The notes: generated by a model from the letters alone, not told the origin. A DNA stretch of 5,568 nucleotides from Akkermansiaceae bacterium UBA3385 (GCA_002358905.1 DEPT01000031.1:1-5568); one strand, 5' to 3'; positions 1 to 5,545 are shown, counted from the stretch's first letter. Program-made: numbers and translations.

Positions 1-72
1 ACCGCTTGCCCGCAGTGCGGCACTTACAAGACCCAGAGCGGCGCTGAGGTTATCGTGAAGCTTGTGGACTAA
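1..72 (+). CDS. rpmF: 50S ribosomal protein L32, C-terminal fragment
   Basis: Partial gene; its 5' part lies before the window. The 23 visible residues read from base 1 in frame 1 and end at TAA (70-72). They contain a Cys-Pro-Gln-Cys-Gly-Thr-Tyr run followed by a short basic and hydrophobic tail. This matches the second zinc-binding cysteine pair and C-terminus of zinc-containing L32 proteins, small subunits of the large ribosomal subunit. The next gene is plsX, and rpmF-plsX is a very common bacterial neighbourhood, which supports the call. The terminator and new promoter between them suggest plsX is also transcribed on its own here. Identity rests on only 23 residues plus context. Confidence 0.85.
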   Translation, partial: TACPQCGTYKTQSGAEVIVKLVD

Positions 73-111
73 TCCGCAGTATCACCAACCCCAAAAAATC
101 TTTCAAGCAAT

Positions 112-141
112 GCCCCATACTTCAACGTATGGGGCGTTTTT
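112..141 (+). terminator. Rho-independent terminator after rpmF
   Basis: A 9-bp perfect stem (GCCCCATAC, 112-120, with GTATGGGGC, 127-135) and a 6-nt loop are followed by G and five T (137-141). It sits 40 bp after the rpmF stop. The T run flows directly into the -35 box of the plsX promoter, so termination and re-initiation are packed together. Confidence 0.88.
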
Positions 142-144
142 GTG

Positions 145-172
145 TTGACATAACAGCATTATCTGCTAGAGT
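145..172 (+). promoter_or_regulatory. plsX promoter (TTGACA-16-TAGAGT, extended -10)
   Basis: A perfect -35 box TTGACA (145-150), a 16-bp spacer and a -10 box TAGAGT (167-172) preceded by TGC (164-166) form an extended -10. The predicted start of transcription is about base 179, giving a leader of about 32 nt before the plsX ATG. That leader is AT-rich and has no Shine-Dalgarno motif. A small inverted repeat (AGCA, 155-158, with TGCT, 164-167) lies in the spacer; its significance is unknown. Confidence 0.75.
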
Positions 173-210
173 AGAGTCAAGTATTTTTCATACAAACCTT
201 TTCAGCATTC

Positions 211-1257
211 ATGAAGCTCGCACTCGATGCCATGGGCGGCGATAACGCGCCGCAAATCAACGTAGACGGAGCCAAACTGGCACTGGAACAAGTACCAGCT
301 CTGGAGAAAATATATATGGTAGGCGAAGAAGCTGCCGTGCGCGCCTGCTGCGAAGCCGCCGGCATTGCCAACCACCCGAAGATTGAGATTGTGCACGCAC
401 CGGAAGTGGTCACCATGGAGGAAAGCGGCATCATGGCTGTGCGCCAGAAGAAGAAGTCCTCCATGAGCATTGCAGTGGACCTGGTGAAAAATGGAACAGC
501 AGACGCCGTACTTTCTGCCGGCAACACCGGCGCCGCCGTGGCAGCCAGCACCATTAAGCTGCGTCTTCTGCCCGGTGTGGAGCGTGCCGGCATTGTATCT
601 CCCCTGCCCGCAGCACATGGCAATGTACTGGTGAGCGACACCGGCGCCAACCCGGATGCCAAGCCCAGCCACATGGTGGGCTACGCCGTAATGGCCGCCC
701 TCATGTCCCGCTATGTGTACAACCGCCCGAATCCTAAAGTGGGCGTGATGAGCAACGGCACCGAGGACTGCAAGGGCAGTGAGACTTCCCTCAAGACCTA
801 CGCCCTGCTCAGCGAGCTGAACAAGAAAGGACTGCTTCCTTTCGAATTCGTGGGCAACACCGAAGGCCACGACCTCTTTGAACACGGGCTGGATGTGGCC
901 GTGACCGATGGTTTCACAGGCAACATTCTTCTCAAGTGCGTGGAAAGCACAGCCAAGTTCTTCTCCCACACCATGAAGGCCGCCATCAAGAGCAGCGTGC
1001 TGGCCATGCTGGGTGCGCTGGGGATGAGCAGCGTCTTCAAAACACTCCGCAAGCGCATGAGCGCCGATGCAGTGGGCGGCAGCCCCCTTATCGGCGTGAA
1101 CGGACTTTCCATCATTGCTCATGGCTCTGCCACAGGCGTAGCCATTCTGAACGCCATCCGCATGGCATGCGACATGCACGGCAACAACATCAATGAGCAG
1201 ATTGTAAAGCACATGGGTAACATCAACGAAGCCCTCAAGGACATTCAGGCGGAATAA
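211..1257 (+). CDS. plsX: Phosphate acyltransferase PlsX
   Basis: PlsX converts acyl-ACP and phosphate into acyl-phosphate, the acyl donor for PlsY in the first step of glycerolipid synthesis; it is a soluble protein that associates with the membrane. The 348-residue product is of normal family length (roughly 330-360). Visible family motifs are DAMGGD at residues 6-11, SAGNTGA at 102-108, DTGAN at 143-147, NGTEDCKG at 182-189, VTDGFTGN at 231-238 and a GVNGLSIIAHG segment at 295-305. The ATG at 211 puts DAMGGD at the usual distance from the N-terminus. No ribosome-binding site precedes it. It follows rpmF, as in many bacteria, but fabH, the usual downstream partner, is absent: a strong terminator and a porin gene follow instead. 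The C-terminus ends normally and nothing is truncated. Confidence 0.96.
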   Translation: MKLALDAMGGDNAPQINVDGAKLALEQVPALEKIYMVGEEAAVRACCEAAGIANHPKIEIVHAPEVVTMEESGIMAVRQKKKSSMSIAVDLVKNGTADAVLSAGNTGAAVAASTIKLRLLPGVERAGIVSPLPAAHGNVLVSDTGANPDAKPSHMVGYAVMAALMSRYVYNRPNPKVGVMSNGTEDCKGSETSLKTYALLSELNKKGLLPFEFVGNTEGHDLFEHGLDVAVTDGFTGNILLKCVESTAKFFSHTMKAAIKSSVLAMLGALGMSSVFKTLRKRMSADAVGGSPLIGVNGLSIIAHGSATGVAILNAIRMACDMHGNNINEQIVKHMGNINEALKDIQAE

Positions 1258-1286
1258 AATCTCCCGCCCCTCCTCTTTCATCATCC

Positions 1287-1316
1287 GCCGCCCGGGATTA
1301 CCCCGGGCGGCTTTTT
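1287..1316 (+). terminator. Rho-independent terminator after plsX
   Basis: A 10-bp perfect GC-rich stem (GCCGCCCGGG, 1287-1296, with CCCGGGCGGC, 1302-1311), a 5-nt loop (ATTAC) and five T (1312-1316). It starts 29 bp after the plsX stop and should separate plsX from the porin gene. Confidence 0.93.
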
Positions 1317-1369
1317 CTCTACTTGTTTTCCAACCTCCATGGGGCGGGCGAGCATCTACACCCGCAACC

Positions 1370-2857
1370 ATGAAAGCGAAATCACTCTGCTACATGTTGG
1401 CGGCCACAACCGTGGCCGGAACTGCCGGGGCACAGCAAGCCAGCGGCTATATGGATACATCCTGGGGTTGGGAACCTGCCTTCCTGGAAATTGTGGAGGT
1501 ACCGGTCAGCCTGCAAAGCGGGCTCTCCCCGCAGGAGCAAATCAGCCGCCGCCATGCCGGCGTACCCACCAGCCAGCACCTGCTGAACCAGGCCCGCAAC
1601 CGCGATGAAGACAACTCCAAGGGGGCCTGCAGCGGCTGGCGTTTCATGCCGGAGACACCGCAGAAGTTCATGCCTTACCTGGACATGCTCTTCGTACCCG
1701 GCAACACCTGCGTGGAACCCGGTGCACTGGTAGATGACGATCCCTTGTCCACCGGTGCCCAGAAAATCAAGTCGGCGCTGAGCCGCTATGGTCTCCAGTA
1801 TGACCTGACTGCGTCCTACAACTACACCGCCATTCACCCCAAGCCCCACCACCACCGCAGCGAATTCTCCTCCTTCAACTGGATGCTGAGCGGCACCTGG
1901 TTCCTGGCCAAGGACTGCGACAACAGCCAAGGCGTATTCCTAACCTTTGAGGCAGACTGGGGCACCGGCACGAATTTCTCAGAACGCCGCAGCAGCGCCC
2001 AGCGCAGCCTGGGCACCCTGACCAATCCGCAAGGTTCCCTTCGTGGCGGCAACGGCGTTACCCTGCCCCAGCTGGCACTGGGCTACAGCGGATTCGATGG
2101 CAAGTGGGTAGCCATGGCCGGCACTCTGGACCTGAGCAACTACTTTGACCAGAACGCCTACTCCTCCTCCTGGGCCGGCGGACTCATGAACGACAGCTTC
2201 GTAAACAACCCCTGCCTGCCGCTCACCTGGGCCAACCTGGGATTCATGACCGCCTGGCAGCCCTGCAAAAACTTCTACGCCATGTATGCCACCACCAGCA
2301 CCAACACCCAGCTGAACCATAACCCGTTCAGTCACCTCAGCACCAACTACTGGGCACACCTGGGTGAAATCGGCTTCATCAGCGAGGATATGATGGGCAT
2401 GGGACCGGGCACCTACCGTCTGCAGTACACCCTTACAGACCACCACGGCAAAATCGGCTCCGGCTGCGGCATCAACATTCAGCAGCAGATGGGCCGAAAC
2501 TCCCAGCTGGGCATGTTTGCACGCGCCGGGTTCATGGACCAGGACGCCGCCAGTGTCACCGGTGTGAAATGCGCCGCCTCCACTGGTTTCATGCTTCGCA
2601 GCCCCTTCCGCGGCACCGGATGGAGCAGCGCCAGCAACTACGAGAACATCTCCTTCGGTTTCCTCTGGCAGCGGGCTGCATCCTCACAAAACCCCGTGAC
2701 TCATAAAGATGAATACGGGCTGGAACTCACAACCGTGGTGCAGATTACTCCCACCTTCTTCCTGCAGCCGGACGTGCAGTACATCTTCAACCCCGTACAC
2801 GCCACGGACAAAGACGGTGCCTTCGTACTCCAGATGCAAGGCGTGTTCAAGTTCTGA
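1370..2857 (+). CDS. OprB-family carbohydrate porin (outer membrane)
   Basis: Predicted outer-membrane beta-barrel of the carbohydrate-selective OprB porin family, for passive uptake of sugars or other small solutes. The 495-residue precursor starts with a signal peptide: Lys-2 and Lys-4, a short hydrophobic stretch, and an Ala-Gly-Ala site suggesting cleavage after residue 21. Residues 22 to about 135 form a polar N-terminal region. From about 136 on there are alternating aromatic and polar strands, with OprB-like segments such as YGLQYDLT (140-147), LALGYSGFDG (235-244), EYGLELTTVVQITP (448-461) and FLQPDVQYIFNP (464-475). The protein ends in VFKF; a terminal Phe is the usual barrel-assembly signal. 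Unusual points are seven cysteines in the mature part (87, 114, 183, 282, 299, 366, 401) and a His-rich HPKPHHH run (156-162). The start has no Shine-Dalgarno motif and no convincing promoter. The substrate cannot be told from sequence. Confidence 0.85.
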   Translation: MKAKSLCYMLAATTVAGTAGAQQASGYMDTSWGWEPAFLEIVEVPVSLQSGLSPQEQISRRHAGVPTSQHLLNQARNRDEDNSKGACSGWRFMPETPQKFMPYLDMLFVPGNTCVEPGALVDDDPLSTGAQKIKSALSRYGLQYDLTASYNYTAIHPKPHHHRSEFSSFNWMLSGTWFLAKDCDNSQGVFLTFEADWGTGTNFSERRSSAQRSLGTLTNPQGSLRGGNGVTLPQLALGYSGFDGKWVAMAGTLDLSNYFDQNAYSSSWAGGLMNDSFVNNPCLPLTWANLGFMTAWQPCKNFYAMYATTSTNTQLNHNPFSHLSTNYWAHLGEIGFISEDMMGMGPGTYRLQYTLTDHHGKIGSGCGINIQQQMGRNSQLGMFARAGFMDQDAASVTGVKCAASTGFMLRSPFRGTGWSSASNYENISFGFLWQRAASSQNPVTHKDEYGLELTTVVQITPTFFLQPDVQYIFNPVHATDKDGAFVLQMQGVFKF

Positions 2858-2903
2858 TTCACCCCCACCCTTGTGCGCAGCCATCCGTCCGCGCATAGCA
2901 ACG

Positions 2904-2937
2904 AAAATCACCTGAGATTTCTCAGGTGATTTTGTTT
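2904..2937 (+). terminator. Rho-independent terminator after the porin gene
   Basis: A 13-bp perfect stem (AAAATCACCTGAG, 2904-2916, with CTCAGGTGATTTT, 2921-2933), a 4-nt ATTT loop and a T-rich tail broken by one G. It starts 46 bp after the porin stop. Because the stem base is A/T on both sides it could also work in the other direction, but no minus-strand gene is evident. Confidence 0.88.
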
Positions 2938-2992
2938 ATTGGTCGCACCAGCCCTGGCGCCAAGCCTGTTCCGGCGTAAGAGAAACCAGAGA

Positions 2993-3025
2993 GCCTGATT
3001 AAAAAATGGTGTTGATATATCAGGC
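2993..3025. promoter_or_regulatory. Inverted repeat and palindrome upstream of fucO, possible operator
   Basis: In the gene-free stretch before fucO, GCCTGAT (2993-2999) is repeated inverted as ATCAGGC (3019-3025) with 19 nt between. Overlapping the right arm is a perfect 10-bp palindrome, TGATATATCA (3013-3022). Both lie about 60-90 bp upstream of the fucO -35 box, where an activator could bind. No T-run follows, so it is not a terminator. No known regulator site is recognised; the role as operator is inference. Confidence 0.35.
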
Positions 3026-3083
3026 AATTGCAAAATCTCCGGGACACATACGAGAGGAAAAACACCCTGAGTACGTTTTATTG

Positions 3084-3111
3084 TTGCAAACGCCTGAAAA
3101 GCTGATAGAGT
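3084..3111 (+). promoter_or_regulatory. fucO promoter, leaderless type (TTGCAA-16-TAGAGT)
   Basis: The -35 box TTGCAA (3084-3089), a 16-bp spacer and the -10 box TAGAGT (3106-3111) preceded by TGA (3103-3105) have the same hexamer and spacer length as the plsX promoter. The -10 box is followed by 6 bp (ATGAGC) and then ATG at 3118. With the usual 6-bp discriminator, transcription would begin on the A of that ATG, giving an mRNA without a leader. Confidence 0.7.
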
Positions 3112-3117
3112 ATGAGC

Positions 3118-4278
3118 ATGTCCGCAAAACGCTTTATTCTGAATGAGACGAGCTACCACGGCCACGGCGCAGTGGAAGCCATCGTGACCGAGGTAAAGAG
3201 CCGTGGTTTCGCCAAAGCTCTGATAGTAACTGATGCCGACCTTGTGAAGTTCGGCGTGGTGGCCAAGGTTACCACCCTGCTCGATGCCGCCGGTTGCGCC
3301 TATGAAATTTACGACAAGGTAAAGGCCAACCCCAGCGTGGATGTGGTGACCGCAGGCGTGGAGGCCTTCAAAGCCGCCGGTGCTGACTACATGATTGCCA
3401 TCGGTGGTGGTTCCCCGCAGGATACCGCAAAGGCCATCGGCATTATCATCAACAACCCGGAATTCTCTGATGTGGTGAGCCTGGAAGGCCTGGCCCCCAC
3501 CAAGAACAAGTGCGTGCCTGTCATCGCTGTTGCCACCACCGCCGGCACTGCTGCAGAAACCACCATCAACTACGTGATTACCGATGAAGCCAAGCGCCGC
3601 AAGTTCGTATGCGTAGACCCGCACGACATCCCTGTTGTAGCCGTGGTTGACCCGGATATGATGAGCTCCATGCCCAAGGGGCTGACCGCCGCCACCGGCA
3701 TGGACGCCCTCACCCACGCTATTGAGGGCTACACCACCCTCGCCGCCTGGGAACTGGCAGATACCCTGAACATCAAGGCCGTGGAACTCATCGCCAAGAA
3801 TCTCCGCAAGGCTGTGGAAAACGACCCCGACGGTCGAGAAGGCATGGCCCTGGGCCAGTACATGACCGGTATGGCCTTCTCCAACGTGGGGCTCGGCGTA
3901 GTACACGGCATGGCTCATCCCCTGAGCGCTTTCTACAACACCCCCCACGGCGTGGCCAACGCAGTACTTCTGCCCTACGTCATGGAATACAACGCTGAAT
4001 ACACCGGCGAGAAGTACCGCGAAATCGCCCGTGCCATGGGCGTGCAGGGCGTCGACACCATGAGCCAGGAGGAATACCGCAAGGCCGCCGTAGAAGCAGT
4101 CAAGCAGCTCTCCATCGATGTGAACATTCCCCAGACCCTCGCCGAAATCGGCGTGAAGGAAGAAGACCTCGAAGCCCTGACCGATGCCGCCATGGCCGAC
4201 GTCTGCACCGGCGGCAACCCCCGCCCCTGCACCTGGGAAGAAGTGCTTGGCGTGTACAAGACCGCTTTCGGTAAGTAA
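3118..4278 (+). CDS. fucO: Lactaldehyde reductase / 1,2-propanediol oxidoreductase FucO
   Basis: Iron-dependent group III alcohol dehydrogenase that reduces L-lactaldehyde to L-1,2-propanediol with NADH, disposing of electrons during anaerobic fucose or rhamnose breakdown in the cytoplasm. From the ATG at 3118 the product has 386 residues, close to E. coli FucO, which it resembles over its whole length as I recall that sequence. Visible features are the NAD-binding GGGSPQD (96-102), TTAGTAAE (140-147), KRRKFVCVDPHDIP (159-172), the metal ligands Asp196, His200, His263 and His277, and His267 in VHGMAHP. An in-frame ATG at 3112 would add Met-Ser, but it lies between the -10 box and the predicted transcription start, so 3118 is preferred. 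It stands alone: no fucose isomerase, kinase or aldolase gene is adjacent. An exact physiological substrate other than lactaldehyde is possible in this enzyme class. Confidence 0.93.
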   Translation: MSAKRFILNETSYHGHGAVEAIVTEVKSRGFAKALIVTDADLVKFGVVAKVTTLLDAAGCAYEIYDKVKANPSVDVVTAGVEAFKAAGADYMIAIGGGSPQDTAKAIGIIINNPEFSDVVSLEGLAPTKNKCVPVIAVATTAGTAAETTINYVITDEAKRRKFVCVDPHDIPVVAVVDPDMMSSMPKGLTAATGMDALTHAIEGYTTLAAWELADTLNIKAVELIAKNLRKAVENDPDGREGMALGQYMTGMAFSNVGLGVVHGMAHPLSAFYNTPHGVANAVLLPYVMEYNAEYTGEKYREIARAMGVQGVDTMSQEEYRKAAVEAVKQLSIDVNIPQTLAEIGVKEEDLEALTDAAMADVCTGGNPRPCTWEEVLGVYKTAFGK

Positions 4279-4302
4279 ACCCACCAACAACAACTCTCAA
4301 AA

Positions 4303-4345
4303 GAAAGCCCGATTCCTTGCAGAAAGGTATCGGGCTTTCCGTTTT
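4303..4345 (+). terminator. Rho-independent terminator after fucO
   Basis: An 11-bp stem (4303-4313 with 4329-4339), a T-T mismatch, then 4 more base pairs (4315-4318 with 4324-4327) and a 5-nt loop. The tail is CG then four T (4342-4345), a little weaker than the others. It begins 24 bp after the fucO stop. Confidence 0.85.
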
Positions 4346-4448
4346 GCATAAGCCCGGTCTTGTTCTATGAATACCGAATGGGCGGGGCGCAAATCTGTCG
4401 AAGCACGGGATTTTAGTCCTGTAAACATAATCAGAAGTCTCGGCGCAC

Positions 4449-4485
4449 GCGTATTGGCATTTGTTCTGTAGGTAGCAGAATACGC
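4449..4485. repeat. Inverted repeat abutting the -35 box of the thioredoxin-like gene
   Basis: GCGTATT (4449-4455) is repeated inverted as AATACGC (4479-4485) with a 23-nt gap. Inside is a second pair, TTCTG (4464-4468) and CAGAA (4476-4480), sharing two bases with the outer right arm, so a nested fold is possible. The right arm ends one base before the TTGCCG -35 box. The position suits a repressor or activator site. It lies upstream of the predicted transcript, so it is unlikely to act as leader RNA of that gene. Confidence 0.4.
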
Positions 4486-4515
4486 TTGCCGCGGCGTAAG
4501 TCTTTCTGATATAAT
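4486..4515 (+). promoter_or_regulatory. Promoter of the thioredoxin-like gene, leaderless type (TTGCCG-18-TATAAT)
   Basis: The -35 box TTGCCG (4486-4491), an 18-bp spacer and a perfect TATAAT (4510-4515) preceded by TGA (4507-4509), again an extended -10. Only 6 bp (GTGCCC) separate the -10 box from ATG at 4522. The predicted first transcribed base is therefore the A of the start codon, exactly as at fucO. Confidence 0.8.
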
Positions 4516-4521
4516 GTGCCC

Positions 4522-5457
4522 ATGTTCAAGAAAACTCTGTGTGCTGTGCTTATGCTGGCCGCTATGGCGCCGGCTTGGGCTGCCGAGTGGATGACGGATC
4601 TGGAAGCTGCAAAAAACAAGGCAGCTGCCGAAAACAAGGCTGTTCTCATTGATTTCACCGGTTCAGACTGGTGCGGTTGGTGCATACGCCTGCGCAAACA
4701 AGTGCTTGATACTCCTGCATTTGAAGCGTATGCCAAGGACAAGTTTGTACTCATGGAGGTAGATGTTCCTCGCAATCCCAAGTTTGACAAGAAGCTGCTG
4801 GAGCGTAACCGGGAACTTTGCAACCAGTACGGCATTGATGGCTTCCCCACCATTATGGTCATTACCCCGCAGGGTGATGTCGTAGGTGGCTTCTGCGGAG
4901 GTGTCACCAGACTGGAAGACGCTACTTCTCCCCTGAATGCGGCTCTTTCCACTGCCGAATTGCTGAAAAAAGCGGATTCTCTGCAGGGTGAAGAGCAGCT
5001 TGCCTGCCTCCTGCAGGCTTACAAGAGCATTCCCGAGGATTTCCAGGCCCAGACCTCTGCCCTGCGTCAGCGCATCATGGCCCTGGATCCGCAGGATTCC
5101 ACCGGTCTTGGCCGTCTGCAGCGCGTACAGGAGCAGCGCGCAGCCCTGGCTGCCGCCCTTCCTGCAGCAGAAACAACGGAAGCTGCTCTGGCTACTGTTG
5201 ACAAGGCACTTGCAACTGCCGAACCGGAAAACAAGCCTGGCATGCTTCAGCTGAAATTCCAGATTATGCTCTCTGCCGCCGAAACCGTGGAGGCTGTAAA
5301 AGCCGCTGCAGCCGTTGGCAAAGAAGCAATTACCTGCGACCCTGCAGCCAGCCCCTCCGCCCTGAAACGCTTTGAAGCCTCTTTCTCTAAGCCTGAACAG
5401 GTTCTGGAGCGTCTTCAGAAGATTCGTGAAAGTCGCAAAACAGCCCCTAAAAAATAA
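4522..5457 (+). CDS. Exported thioredoxin-fold protein with WCGWC site and helical C-terminal region
   Basis: Probable periplasmic thiol-disulfide protein; its partner is unknown. From ATG 4522 the product has 311 residues. Residues 1-20 form a Sec signal peptide (Lys-3 and Lys-4, hydrophobic core, AWA before the likely cut after residue 20). Residues about 25-140 form a thioredoxin fold: the strand VLIDFTGSDW leads into CGWC with catalytic cysteines 51 and 54, then VLMEVDVP, and DGFPT with the cis-proline at 109. This resembles the Thioredoxin_7-like single-domain proteins common in Bacteroidota, Planctomycetota and Verrucomicrobiota. Residues about 140-311 are Ala-, Glu- and Lys-rich, predicted helical and ending basic (KTAPKK); I recognise no family there. 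A GTG at 4516 is in frame but sits in the promoter discriminator, so it is not used. By eye its codons end in T more often than those of its neighbours. No hairpin terminator follows. Confidence 0.8.
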   Translation: MFKKTLCAVLMLAAMAPAWAAEWMTDLEAAKNKAAAENKAVLIDFTGSDWCGWCIRLRKQVLDTPAFEAYAKDKFVLMEVDVPRNPKFDKKLLERNRELCNQYGIDGFPTIMVITPQGDVVGGFCGGVTRLEDATSPLNAALSTAELLKKADSLQGEEQLACLLQAYKSIPEDFQAQTSALRQRIMALDPQDSTGLGRLQRVQEQRAALAAALPAAETTEAALATVDKALATAEPENKPGMLQLKFQIMLSAAETVEAVKAAAAVGKEAITCDPAASPSALKRFEASFSKPEQVLERLQKIRESRKTAPKK

Positions 5458-5482
5458 ATTCGCAATAAAATATAATTTTAGG
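5446..5482. repeat. AT-rich inverted repeat over the stop of the thioredoxin-like gene
   Basis: CCTAAAA (5446-5452) and TTTTAGG (5476-5482) are inverted copies with 23 AT-rich nt between, and the TAA stop lies just inside. No T-run follows and the stem is weak, so it is at best a poor terminator. It ends where the tRNA promoter begins. Confidence 0.3.
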
Positions 5483-5483
5483 C

Positions 5484-5512
5484 TTGCCAAGGCTCTCATC
5501 TGCTGCTATAAT
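5484..5512 (+). promoter_or_regulatory. tRNA promoter (TTGCCA-17-TATAAT, extended -10)
   Basis: The -35 box TTGCCA (5484-5489), an optimal 17-bp spacer and a perfect TATAAT (5507-5512) preceded by TGC (5504-5506). The predicted start is near 5519, giving about 27 nt of 5' leader. The discriminator TCGCCC is GC-rich, a feature of stable-RNA promoters under stringent control in well-studied bacteria; whether that holds here is inference. The leader contains a 5-bp hairpin (CCGCT, 5524-5528, with AGCGG, 5534-5538). Confidence 0.85.
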
Positions 5513-5545
5513 TCGCCCGCAGTCCGCTATACAAGCGGCTCCAAT

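Noticed and set aside
202..1371. Long antisense open frame (389 codons) opposite plsX
   Set aside because: Same reason: it covers plsX and the plsX terminator, and its composition is that of a shadow frame.
2941..2996. Short open frames after the porin terminator, one ending Arg-Arg-Lys-Arg-Asn-Gln-Arg-Ala, resembling the tail of a sorted protein
   Set aside because: No start codon or upstream coding sequence is present because the terminator hairpin precedes it. It is too short to support a relic.
3013..3021. TGA-TATATC as an upstream extended -10 for fucO
   Set aside because: It matches only 4 of 6 bases and has no TTG-type -35 box at a suitable distance; it is better read as part of a palindrome.
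3051..3111. SD-like GAGAGGA (3052-3058) with a possible 12-codon frame starting at CTG 3067
   Set aside because: CTG is a rare start, there is no ATG, GTG or TTG at the right distance, and the stretch overlaps the fucO promoter.
2908..4293. Long antisense open frame (461 codons) opposite fucO
   Set aside because: Its product is a Gly/His/Val-rich mixture without recognisable motifs, and it spans the terminator and the promoter gap. It is explained by codon bias of fucO leaving few stops on the other strand.
4397..4440. Hairpin ACGGGA/TCCTGT (4405-4422) that resembles a tRNA anticodon arm on either strand
   Set aside because: The loop has 6 rather than 7 nt, the stem has a G-T pair, and no acceptor stem, D-arm or T-arm flanks it.
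2973..4500. 9-mer CGGCGTAAG shared by the two gaps before fucO and the thioredoxin-like gene
   Set aside because: A shared 9-mer is expected by chance many times in a window of this size, and the flanks do not match.
5471..5476. Extra TATAAT in the AT-rich stretch after the thioredoxin-like gene
   Set aside because: There is no TG element before it and no -35 box at 16-18 bp; the better promoter lies 36 bp downstream.
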